Positions 1 to 8,707 of a stretch of DNA of 60,014 bases are shown here, one piece after another. The stretch is from Isotricha intestinalis. Taxonomy: Eukaryota; Ciliophora; Litostomatea; Vestibuliferida; Isotrichidae. Numbering within the stretch: position 1 is the first letter of the stretch; every line of letters begins with the position of its first letter. The DNA is taken from assembly GCA_023807065.1 (NCBI GenBank), contig JAJJLU010003524.1, forward strand, positions 1 through 60,014. Direction: 5' to 3'. The notes under the pieces were generated by a model that saw only the letters and a list, made by a program, of their open reading frames with translations, did no database searches and had not been told where the DNA came from. The translations under genes and the position numbers were made by a program.

Positions 1-201
1 TAATCATTTATTAGATTATTTTGAAATAAAAGAAAAATAATTAAAATATATAAAATATAATTATTTTAAGTTAATTTATTTAAAATTATAAATTATTTCT
101 TAAAAAATTTTAGTATAAAAAAATTTTTTGGAAATTCCCCTTACTGAAGAATTAATATTTAATTATATTTAATTTAAAATATATCATAGAGTAATAAAAA
201 A

Positions 202-553
202 ATGAGAAATTGTGTAAGTAATAATAATATTAATATTCAAGGATCATGTTGATTCCAAAAGAAGATGAGTACAAATTACCAATTATATAGTAATACAAAA
301 TTAATTCAATTTATAGAATAAAATATTATTAACACAAATATAAAATAATAAAAAAATAAAACCAGTAAATTTATATATTGACACAATTTTACATTATGAA
401 GTTTTTCACAAAAGAACAAAATGAATAGAATTTTTACTTAAAAATGTAGCAAATCTTTATTTATCAAATAAAAGAAAATAAACAACAATGGATTTAGCAA
501 ATCAAAATGATTTAGAATCATTAATAGAAAGAAAAACAACAATAAAGAAATAA
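202..553 (+). pseudogene. Ankyrin-repeat gene relic
   Basis: No intact gene lies in the first 630 bases. The frame 362-553 is 64 codons long, interrupted only by one TGA and one TAA, and reads like an ankyrin repeat: TILHYEVF, IEFLLKNVANLYL and TTMDLANQNDLESLI match the TPLHxA / LLxxGAdxxxxN / TpLdlA consensus. A second open piece starts at the ATG at 202 in another frame (KLIQFIE, NIINTNIK) with its own TGA, so at least one frameshift separates the two. It sits just upstream of the ankyrin-DHHC gene on the same strand and may be a decayed copy of that gene's repeat region or a separate ankyrin gene. Ankyrin assignment is fairly good; exact limits are not. Confidence 0.5.
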
Positions 554-633
554 AAAAAATTTAAATGATATTATATTATTATTATTTTTAAAATTCTTCT
601 AAAAAAAATATAAATTTTAATTAATATAAAAAA

Positions 634-2109
634 ATGTTTGAAACCCGAGAAAGTGATATTTCAAGTAGTATATCAAAATTTTTTGAAAAGAATGAAGACT
701 TCACTCAATTATTAAACTTCTTAAACACAGAAGAAGAAACTGAAATATATGAATTAAGAATAGGACCCAAAAAACTAACAAGTAAAATAAAAAAATATAA
801 TATAAAAAAATAAATAGTTTTGGATAAAGTAATATTATCATGTCCATTATCGACTTTTGAATCAGTAATAAAAATATTATCAAAAAGATTTAGAACTCAT
901 AATATAAATTCATATGTAAATTTAGAAGATGTAGATGGAAATACATCAATAATATATGCAGCATATAGAGGAAATATAAGAATAATTCAAATATTAATTG
1001 ATTATGGTGCTTCAATAGATGTAAGTACAATAAATGGTTTAAATATTTTACATATGGCTGCTCAAGGAGATAATCCAAATGTAATAATATATTTTAAGGA
1101 AAAATATAAAATGTCAATTTATTCAAAAGATTTAAAAGATAATACTCCTCTTCATTGGGCTTGTTTTAATTGTGCTGAACATTCAGTTAATTATTTATTA
1201 AGTTTTATGAATGATATTAATCAACAAAATAATTTAGGACAAACTGCTTTACATATTGCTATTTTTACAGAAAGAATAAGAATTATTAAGAAATTATTAA
1301 AAAAAGGTGCTGATTTAAATATAAAGGATAAAAATGGGAAAAATCCTATTCAATTATCTATCCAATTAACTGGAGCTTCAAGTAAAGTTACTAATGTTTT
1401 AATTGAAAATAAACCTATGAAAACTTGTTTTTATAGTAATGGAGAAAAAGGGAAAATTAATTTATTTATTAATGCTTTTACCTTTCTCTTTTCTTTAATT
1501 TTGTTCAATTTGATTGTTTATAAATCTCAATTAAGTTATTTAAGTCCTGGATATACTGGATTTTTTTTTATCATTAATATAATTTATTTATTGAGTTTGA
1601 TTTATATTAATTCTTCTGATCCTGGAATTATTTTAAAAAAAGAAAAATGTGATTGGTTTACTTTAGTATGTAAAAATGTTAATATTAAAAATATGTGTCC
1701 TTATTGTCAAGTTCAAAAAGAAAAATTAAGTAAACATTGTTTTATTTGTAATCACTGTATTGAAGAACAATCTAATCATTGTAATTTATTGGGGAATTGT
1801 ATAGGGAAAAATAATTATTCTTATTATTTTTGGTTTTTATTTATGTCGATCGTTTATTCTTTTTATATTTATTTTATTTCTTTAAAAGTTTTTTTAATTA
1901 ATGAACCTAGTTTACCTCTTATCGATACTCCTAAACTTACTGAAAAAGATCATATTTTACCTTTTACCTTTATTTTTAAAAGTGATTGGAAAGATGCTAT
2001 ATCTGTATTTGCTATGACTTGTGGATTGTTTGGTTTGGGTTTTTCAATTTTTATTATAATTAAGCAAATTCGTCAAATTATAATAAACAAAAAAATAAAA
2101 AATATTTAA
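634..2109 (+). CDS. Ankyrin-repeat DHHC-type palmitoyltransferase-like protein (two exons)
   Basis: Coding sequence join(634..781, 818..2109), 479 residues. The 36-nt intron has GTAA...TAG borders; without it the reading frame has no ATG before the ankyrin region. Three to four ankyrin repeats (about residues 90-235, e.g. TPLHWACFN, TALHIAIF) precede two membrane spans (about 260-310), a DPG motif (SSDPGIILKK), the Cys-rich domain (about 343-385, CPYCQVQKEKLSKHCFICNHC) and two more membrane spans. This is the layout of Akr1/HIP14 (ZDHHC13/17) protein S-acyltransferases of Golgi and endosomal membranes. The active-site tetrapeptide is SNHC (1771-1782) instead of DHHC: the nucleophilic Cys and the preceding His remain, but the Asp and first His of the catalytic triad are missing. 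It may be inactive or work only as an adaptor. Confidence 0.88.
782..817 (+). other. 36-nt spliceosomal intron (ankyrin-DHHC gene)
   Basis: GTAAAATAAA...AAATAG interrupts codon ACA-A|TT in phase 1. Exon 1 is open from the ATG at 634 to 781; the frame then has stops inside the intron and reopens at 818 to give ...KKLTILDKVIL. Length and GTA/TAG borders resemble ciliate micro-introns. Predicted from reading frames only. Confidence 0.75.
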
Positions 2110-2840
2110 GAAAGAAAAAAATAATATAATAAACCTTTTAAATTATATAAAATAAATTAAAATATTAATTTAAAACTTCAAAAAAAAACAAAAAAACCTT
2201 CAATAAATAATAATAGATAATTGAAAAAAAGAAATGAAATGAGGTTTCTCAGATAATTTCATTCTTTGAGTGGTGACCCAATTCCTTTAGGCAATTGGGC
2301 AAAGAAGTGATAAATTAATAATTAAAGGAAAAATATATTTAATTATTGAAGAGTATGATTCCCAAATTAAGTAATGTATTATTCATAAATTTTAGAAAAA
2401 TATAATTAATCTAATGGAAAGAAAATTCATAATGAAATAAATACTTGAATTGTTATTTAAAATTAAATTTTTCCTGAATAATTTTTAAATTTAGATGAAC
2501 AAAATTTTTAAAGTAATAAAAGATGTGATGAAGATATTGAAAAAGATTTATTTCAAAATGTTACTTTATTTGATTGAAATTCAATATTTTTTTATTTTTG
2601 AAAATTTAAGTATTGAACTTACTGGACTTAAAATTATTGTTTTCTCCTGAAAGAAAGTTATCTACTTGCCTTAGTAATATAATTTTGAGTATAAATACTA
2701 TTTTTATTAGTAAAAAAGAATAGATAAAAAAAATGTTATTTATAATAAATTCTTTTAAATCTTGTTTATATTTTTTAAAAAATTAATAAAATAGTTTTAA
2801 AAATATTTTTTATTTTTTATAAAAATTAAAAAAAAAAAAA
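2110..2840. other. Intergenic, possible coding relic and a GC-richer hairpin
   Basis: No intact gene. Near 2240-2300 the base composition is less AT-rich and holds a 7-bp perfect stem (2277-2283 CCCAATT with 2293-2299 AATTGGG, 9-nt loop). Around 2500-2670 one frame stays open for almost 60 codons (FENLSIELTGLKIIVFS), flanked by stops, and a second frame there is also partly open. This looks like decayed coding sequence; I do not recognise a family. Confidence 0.3.
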
Positions 2841-4073
2841 TTAATAGTGGATTAATTTAGATAATTTTGGAGATGTTATTCCTGCAAATTTATTTATTGT
2901 ACTATAATAGTTATTTCTTTTATAAATCTTATATGATTGATTTGGATTTAATTGATTATAATCTCTAATTTTTCTTGATTGAGAAAAACTAAAATTACTA
3001 TTATGATTATTACTTTGAGAATAATTTGCTTTTTTATTTCCAATTCCACTTTCAGGTAACATATCATTTAATAAAATTTTATTTTCCAAAAATTTTTTTT
3101 CAATATTATTTCTTGAATTTAATCTTCTTTCATTAAAGGAAGGTGATTTATTTAAATTTTGTTTTTTAATTTTTTTAGAAATTAAATTCTTACTTTTTAT
3201 TTTATAATCATTTGATAAATCACCCATAATATCTTCAAAATTTTTATCTAAATCATCAATTGACATTTCTGAAAATTTTGATTCTCCTATATTATTAACA
3301 TTAATATATTTATTATCTTTTGTTATTATTCCAAAAATATTTCTTAATTTAGTTTTTATTTTACTTTCTTTTTCTTGTATTAATGGAATTTTTTTTTCTG
3401 TATTTTTAAAAAAGTGATATTTATTATTAGCTATTAATTTTGTTTCTTCTTCTTCATCTTCTTTTAAAAATGATTTTTTTAAATTGGAATTATTTAAATT
3501 ATTTGAACTTAAATTTTGTAAAGTGTTATAATTATAATTATCGTTATATCCTTTTTTATTAAAATAATTTCTTATTTTATCTTTTGGATTTTCTCTTCTA
3601 TTAACATTTGATTTTTTTAATTCATTTAATTCTTTCTTTTTCTCTTTTATAAATTTATCAAATTCATTATTTTCATTTTCTCTTAATTTTCTTTCGTTAA
3701 ATTTTTTTCTACTTTCATAAACAATTTCTTTCCAATTTAATAGAGAATCAATTGTAAAAAAATTATTTATTTTAGAATCTAAAAAATCATTATTTTTTCT
3801 TTTTAAATTTAATTGTTTTCTTTTTTCTATATCTGACCATTTATCTTCTAATTCTTTATAAAGAGAATATTCAAATGAATTTTGATCATAATTTAACTTA
3901 TTATAATCTTTTTGATTCTCCATTGTTAATGGAAGATTAAATTTTTCATTTTCATCAATTTCCTTATTTTTAATGTCTGAAACATTTTCAATTTCTTTCA
4001 TATCCATTTCTTGGTAAATATCATGTTCGTTATTGTATTCATTTATTTCTTCATCGTAATTTTCATAATTCAT
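2841..4073 (-). CDS. Hypothetical Asn/Lys/Glu-rich protein, 410 aa
   Basis: Unrecognised. ATG at 4073 preceded by A-rich sequence, TAA stop. The first 80 residues are acidic (MNYENYDEEINEYNNEHD). About residues 78-160 contain charged, probably helical sequence (LEDKWSDIEKRKQLNLKRKN, EFDKFIKEKKKELNELKK), and the C-terminal half is Asn/Ser/Lys-rich low-complexity sequence ending in a basic tail. No membrane span, signal peptide or catalytic motif is visible. It lies 112 bp downstream of the SCYL2-like gene on the same strand. The long open frame in such AT-rich DNA argues that it is a real gene. Confidence 0.75.
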   Translation of the reverse strand: MNYENYDEEINEYNNEHDIYQEMDMKEIENVSDIKNKEIDENEKFNLPLTMENQKDYNKLNYDQNSFEYSLYKELEDKWSDIEKRKQLNLKRKNNDFLDSKINNFFTIDSLLNWKEIVYESRKKFNERKLRENENNEFDKFIKEKKKELNELKKSNVNRRENPKDKIRNYFNKKGYNDNYNYNTLQNLSSNNLNNSNLKKSFLKEDEEEETKLIANNKYHFFKNTEKKIPLIQEKESKIKTKLRNIFGIITKDNKYINVNNIGESKFSEMSIDDLDKNFEDIMGDLSNDYKIKSKNLISKKIKKQNLNKSPSFNERRLNSRNNIEKKFLENKILLNDMLPESGIGNKKANYSQSNNHNSNFSFSQSRKIRDYNQLNPNQSYKIYKRNNYYSTINKFAGITSPKLSKLIHY

Positions 4074-4185
4074 TTTTTTATTATAATTTTTAATTATTCT
4101 TTTTAATTTATAAATTAATTAAATTTAGATTAATTTTTTATAAGAAAATAAAAAGTTTATTTTTTTTCAAATAATTTATTTTTAG

Positions 4186-6930
4186 TTATAAGAATGTAAA
4201 AGGATTATTTGGATTATTATTATTATTGTTTGTGCTAGAATTATTGCTTTGTAAATTCATAAAATCAAAATTATTATTATTATTACTTTGATTACTTTGT
4301 CCCATTAAATTCATATTATTCATCATCATATTCATATTATTCATTGAATTTATATTTCCCATATTAAAATTCATATTATTATTATTAGTATTCATATTTC
4401 CCATATTAAAGTTCATGTTATTCATATTGAAATTCATATTATTATTATTTGAAGAATTATTTCCTCCTAAGAAATTTAAATCCATTTGATTAAAACCTGA
4501 ATTTGTTTGATTTTGATATGTATTTTGATTTCCAAAATTGTTCAATCCTATATTTAAATTCATATTATTATTATTTGATGTTGTAGGTTGAACTGATGGT
4601 GTTCCTAAATCATTTAATAAATTATCTAAATTAACTTGTTTATTTGGTTGATTATTATTATTATTTGTATTAAAAGTGAAATTTGAAGTTGTATTTGTAG
4701 TTTGATTATTATTTGAATTACCACTTAAATTAAAATCAAAATTTAAATTATTATTATTACTTACATTTGGAGTAGATAAAGTATTAGTTTTATTTAAAGA
4801 TAAATTTGTAAAATTATTATTTGAAAAACTATTTGTATTTTGATAAGTATTTGTTCTATTAACAGTACTAGAAGTTGAAAAGTTAAAATCAATATTATTA
4901 TTATTATTATTAGTATTAGTATTAGTATTAGTATTAGTAATTGTAGGTGTAGGTGTAGAAATAGAAGGAGTGTTAAAAGTATTTGAAGTCTTTGAAGTAT
5001 TTGATGTTAAACTTATATGATCTAGAAAATCTAAACTTCCAGTATTATTATTATTCTGAGTATTAGTATTTGTGTTATTATTAGTAGATGATGATGCATT
5101 TCCAGAAAAAAATGAATTTAAGAAATCATCATCTTTATCATTTTTACTACTTTTATTTTTATTATCTTCAATTTCTGAAATAAAATCATCTTTTTTTTTC
5201 ATTGTCCCATTATTATCATCATATAAATCTTTTTCTCTATCTTTTTTAATCCTATCTAAATATTTATGAACAATAGCCATTAAACTATCAAAATTTCCTT
5301 TAGAAATATTTCCACTGACTAAAATAGAAATTAAATTAGGTAAAATTTTATTAGCAATAGAAATAATAGTAACTACTTTAGCAATTTCTTCATAAATAGA
5401 AGATATTAACATACAAATTTCACCTCCATTATCTCCTTTTCTAACTTTATCTAAATTATTTAATAAATTTTCATTGATAGTATTTTGGTCTAATAATTTA
5501 TATAATTCTTTCATTGAATTTAATAATTTAATTTTTAATTGTTGTGAATTTGTTGTTTGTAAAGTTGTGATTATTCTTGGATAAACTTGATTTTTAAAAG
5601 TTAAAGAATCAATTTTTTTCGTAATATAAATTATATGATCTGCAACAACAGTTTGAATTTTAACAACATTACAATCTAAAGCTTTGCATATTATTTTTAA
5701 AAAATTATTTGAAAATTCACTTTTTGATATTTTATCTCCTATATATTCGACTTTTTGCAATAAAAAATATAAACATTGAGCAGGCATACTTTTTAAACCA
5801 AATAAGTTTTTTAAATAAGGCCAAACAACTCTTTCAAAATTAATTTTTAAATCACTTTTATTTAATATAGCAAAAATAGGATTTAAACAAGGAACAATTA
5901 AATTATCATTAGATAAACCATTTAAAAAAGCAGGTAAAAATCTTTTTTCTAAAATTTTATTTTCAAACATATCAACAATTTTAGGAAATTGTCTTAAAAA
6001 TTCTTCATTTTTTAATTTATCATTTTCTTGTAATCTATCAACAAAGCTTAAAGCTTTTAATTTAGGATCATTAAACCAAGAATTTTCTAATAAATCTTGA
6101 AATGAAGGTCTATTATTTGGTTCTCTAATTAAACACTTTCTTAAAATTTCTTTATCATCAAAATCAATTTTTGCTTTATCTAATAAACCATCTATATTTA
6201 TAGAAAGAGATTTATAACTTTCAATTGTATTATTTGATAAATTTGTTATGTTAATTAAATCTGGATTATTTGTATCATTATTATATATTTTTAATAAATG
6301 ATATATAATTGTTCCCATTGAAAAAACATCACTTGTATAATAGCATTTATTATTAAATATATTTTCAGGAGCAATATATTTTAAATCTTGGAATGAAGGA
6401 TTTACTGTTATTTCACCTCCACTTATTGGAGGATCATTCATTGAATATTCAAAAGAACCAATTTTAATTTTATTATTTTCATCAATGAATATATTTTCTG
6501 GATTTAAATTATTATTGACACAATGAGCATCATCATGTAAAAATACTAGTGCCTTACAAACTTCTATAATTATTGCTTTGATTTCTAATTTTGAAGGCTT
6601 TGTTGATTCTACCCAACTTTTTAATGTATATGATATTCTATCTGTTACAAATCCTATACAATTTTTATCTTCTACCATTGGTTCTATTACACTTAAAATA
6701 TTTGGATGTTTAAATTTTGAAAGTTCAATTGTTATTTTTTTTAGTTGTTCTATTATATTTTTTTGATTTCCTCCTAAATTTTTTAATTTTTTTTTCTCTA
6801 AAACAAATATTGAAACTGGAATATTTCTTTGTTTATGTGTTGCTTTGTATACATTCCATTCTAAGTTAAATCCTAATTTGAGAAATGGATTTTTTTCCGC
6901 ATTATATTGTTTGAATAATTCTGTACCCAT
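4186..6930 (-). CDS. SCYL2: SCY1-like pseudokinase (SCYL2/CVAK104 type)
   Basis: 914 residues. The N-terminal kinase-like domain (about 15-295) begins NPFLKLGFNLEWNVYKATHK. The catalytic loop reads VNNNLNPENIFI in place of HRDxKxxN, and the DFG position reads IGSFEYS, both features of the SCY1 family in which catalysis is lost. A helical HEAT-like region follows (about 300-560; LPAFLNGLSNDNLIVPCLNP, IVDMFENKILEKRFLPAFL). The last 300 residues are Asn/Thr/Gly/Met-rich low complexity, encoded by AAT-type triplet runs, and end in NNPNNPFTFL, whose NPF tripeptide is a typical EH-domain ligand. SCYL2 acts on clathrin-coated vesicles in endosome-Golgi traffic, so a trafficking adaptor role is inferred. 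The order of domains and the degenerate motifs make the family call strong; paralog choice (SCYL2 over SCYL1) rests on the NPF tail. Confidence 0.87.
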   Translation of the reverse strand: MGTELFKQYNAEKNPFLKLGFNLEWNVYKATHKQRNIPVSIFVLEKKKLKNLGGNQKNIIEQLKKITIELSKFKHPNILSVIEPMVEDKNCIGFVTDRISYTLKSWVESTKPSKLEIKAIIIEVCKALVFLHDDAHCVNNNLNPENIFIDENNKIKIGSFEYSMNDPPISGGEITVNPSFQDLKYIAPENIFNNKCYYTSDVFSMGTIIYHLLKIYNNDTNNPDLINITNLSNNTIESYKSLSINIDGLLDKAKIDFDDKEILRKCLIREPNNRPSFQDLLENSWFNDPKLKALSFVDRLQENDKLKNEEFLRQFPKIVDMFENKILEKRFLPAFLNGLSNDNLIVPCLNPIFAILNKSDLKINFERVVWPYLKNLFGLKSMPAQCLYFLLQKVEYIGDKISKSEFSNNFLKIICKALDCNVVKIQTVVADHIIYITKKIDSLTFKNQVYPRIITTLQTTNSQQLKIKLLNSMKELYKLLDQNTINENLLNNLDKVRKGDNGGEICMLISSIYEEIAKVVTIISIANKILPNLISILVSGNISKGNFDSLMAIVHKYLDRIKKDREKDLYDDNNGTMKKKDDFISEIEDNKNKSSKNDKDDDFLNSFFSGNASSSTNNNTNTNTQNNNNTGSLDFLDHISLTSNTSKTSNTFNTPSISTPTPTITNTNTNTNTNNNNNNIDFNFSTSSTVNRTNTYQNTNSFSNNNFTNLSLNKTNTLSTPNVSNNNNLNFDFNLSGNSNNNQTTNTTSNFTFNTNNNNNQPNKQVNLDNLLNDLGTPSVQPTTSNNNNMNLNIGLNNFGNQNTYQNQTNSGFNQMDLNFLGGNNSSNNNNMNFNMNNMNFNMGNMNTNNNNMNFNMGNINSMNNMNMMMNNMNLMGQSNQSNNNNNFDFMNLQSNNSSTNNNNNNPNNPFTFL

Positions 6931-7443
6931 ATATTTTTTAATATGAAATAAATAATAGAAAAAATTGATTTATTCTTTTTATTCTTTTTTAATTAATTTT
7001 TATTTTTAATAATTTTTCAATTGATTTTTTTTATGAAAATTAATAAAAAAAGTAAAGTAACTCTTAATTAATATTAAATTTGATGTGATTTTAATTTATA
7101 ATAAACAAATAATTCAATTAAAATAAATAATAATATCCTATTGTTGAAATTAGAATTTGATTATAGGCAAAAGGTTAAAATTAAATTATAAATCAAATTC
7201 AACAGATAATAAAAGATAATTTAGTTAAATTATAAAAAAATTTTTATATATTATTCTCATTGAAAATATAATTGTTTTTATATAAAAAGATTAAAGAAAG
7301 ATCTGTTCTTTTCATTTCAATCTCATTTATAATTAATCCAAAAAGCAAATAAAACTATGATATTTATATGAATATTTATATAAAAAATGATTGTTATAAA
7401 TAAGACATTTTTGAAAAAGAAAATAAATTAATATTATGAAATA
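6931..7443. other. Intergenic, nothing recognised
   Basis: About 510 bp of A/T-rich sequence between the divergent SCYL2-like gene and the mini-gene at 7444. I see no open frame of note, repeat or RNA gene. Confidence 0.5.
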
Positions 7444-7627
7444 ATGGAAAGTGAAATTTTATCTAATATAAATTCATTAACTGAATTTAATAAAAAAATA
7501 AAAAAAAGTTGAAGTAATTATTAAAAAATTTGATACTAAAGAAGTAGATGAAATTAAATATTACCAATTATTAAATATTAATCCTAAAAATCTAAAAATG
7601 TACATGATAAAAAAGAGTGAGAATTAA
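7444..7627 (+). pseudogene. Mini-gene with one frameshift in an A run
   Basis: An ATG at 7444 opens MESEILSNINSLTEFNKKIKK, which stops soon after an A run at about 7500. If one A were absent there, the frame would continue as KVEVIIKKFDTKEVDEIKYY and on to a TAA at 7625-7627, giving about 60 residues. Both halves look like genuine coding sequence for this genome. A homopolymer indel may be a sequencing error or a true inactivating change. Its ending (LLNINPKNLK) loosely resembles exon 1 of the ankyrin-DHHC gene (ELRIGPKKLT), so it could be a relic of a related 5' exon; this is only a hint. Confidence 0.4.
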
Positions 7628-7693
7628 TATTTTTCTATTTTTAAATCTATTATTTTAATTTAATTTTTTCTTATAAATATATAAAATATTTTA

Positions 7694-8569
7694 ATGTCTG
7701 TAATTAAATATGAAGAGAAAAAAAATTATATGATAAAACCCCCTTTTAACTTAGAAAAAATAGCAAGAGCCGTAAAATGTGAATATTTAATAAATTCAAC
7801 AAAAAATAAACAATATATTCATTTAAAGAATAAAGTATTGAATTATAAAAAAAAGAAAAATGAATTATGTAATAATAGTTTATATAAATTAAGGAAAAAT
7901 AGATCCTCTCCTAATTTAGAAGAATTTGATAACAGCAACAATAATATACTACAAACATTTATAAATCAAACAAGTGAAATTAGACAAGAAGAAAATAATG
8001 TTTTTGATTTAAAATCTTATATTGAAAATAGAAGTAAAAAACAAGTGAAAATTTGTTCGTTTTTTAATATAAATAAAGACCCTGATGATTCAGAAAATTA
8101 TCATCCAATAAAAAATATTAATGAAGTAAATGAAATTTACAATTTAAACTTAAATTTAAATTATCCTAAAAATAATAATAATAAATTTCCTAAAACTTCT
8201 AAATTAGGTTCAATTTTAAATTTATTTCGAAAATATGCTTATAATAATAGTAATAAAGAAAATAATTTTGTAAATAATGAAAAAGAAAATAAAAGTTCTT
8301 TGTTTATTACAAATAATACTAAAATTAGATTAAAGAAAAATTATTCTGCTCTAAATAATAAAATAATTGAAAAAGATGGTAATATTGCTTTAGATTGTTT
8401 AAGAAGTAAAGCTTTTGGAAATGATAAATTATCTAAAGCACTTTTAGATAAAAATATGAATTTTCCAACAATAGAATTATTTAAGCAAGATCCTCTTTAT
8501 CAAAGAATACATAAAATTAATTATCTTCTTCCGAAAATATTAAAAAATAATACAAATAGCATATATTAA
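7694..8569 (+). CDS. Hypothetical basic Asn/Lys-rich protein, 291 aa
   Basis: Unrecognised. ATG at 7694, TAA stop. Strongly basic throughout, with a short acidic patch near residue 105. No membrane span or enzyme motif. The last 65 residues (CLRSKAFGNDKLSKALLDKN, FKQDPLYQRIHKINYLLPKI) are less repetitive than the rest and may be the conserved part. Convergent with the LRR gene (139 bp apart). Such basic Asn-rich proteins are common in AT-rich protists; function unknown. Confidence 0.7.
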   Translation: MSVIKYEEKKNYMIKPPFNLEKIARAVKCEYLINSTKNKQYIHLKNKVLNYKKKKNELCNNSLYKLRKNRSSPNLEEFDNSNNNILQTFINQTSEIRQEENNVFDLKSYIENRSKKQVKICSFFNINKDPDDSENYHPIKNINEVNEIYNLNLNLNYPKNNNNKFPKTSKLGSILNLFRKYAYNNSNKENNFVNNEKENKSSLFITNNTKIRLKKNYSALNNKIIEKDGNIALDCLRSKAFGNDKLSKALLDKNMNFPTIELFKQDPLYQRIHKINYLLPKILKNNTNSIY

Positions 8570-8707
8570 TAGTATTAACTTTTTATTTTCTTATCTTTTT
8601 TTAATTTAAATTATTAATTGTTATTTAAAAAAAATATAACTTTATATTAATTTCCAAATCTATTTTTTATTTATATACACTTTCAATTATACTATTATTT
8701 CATAAAG

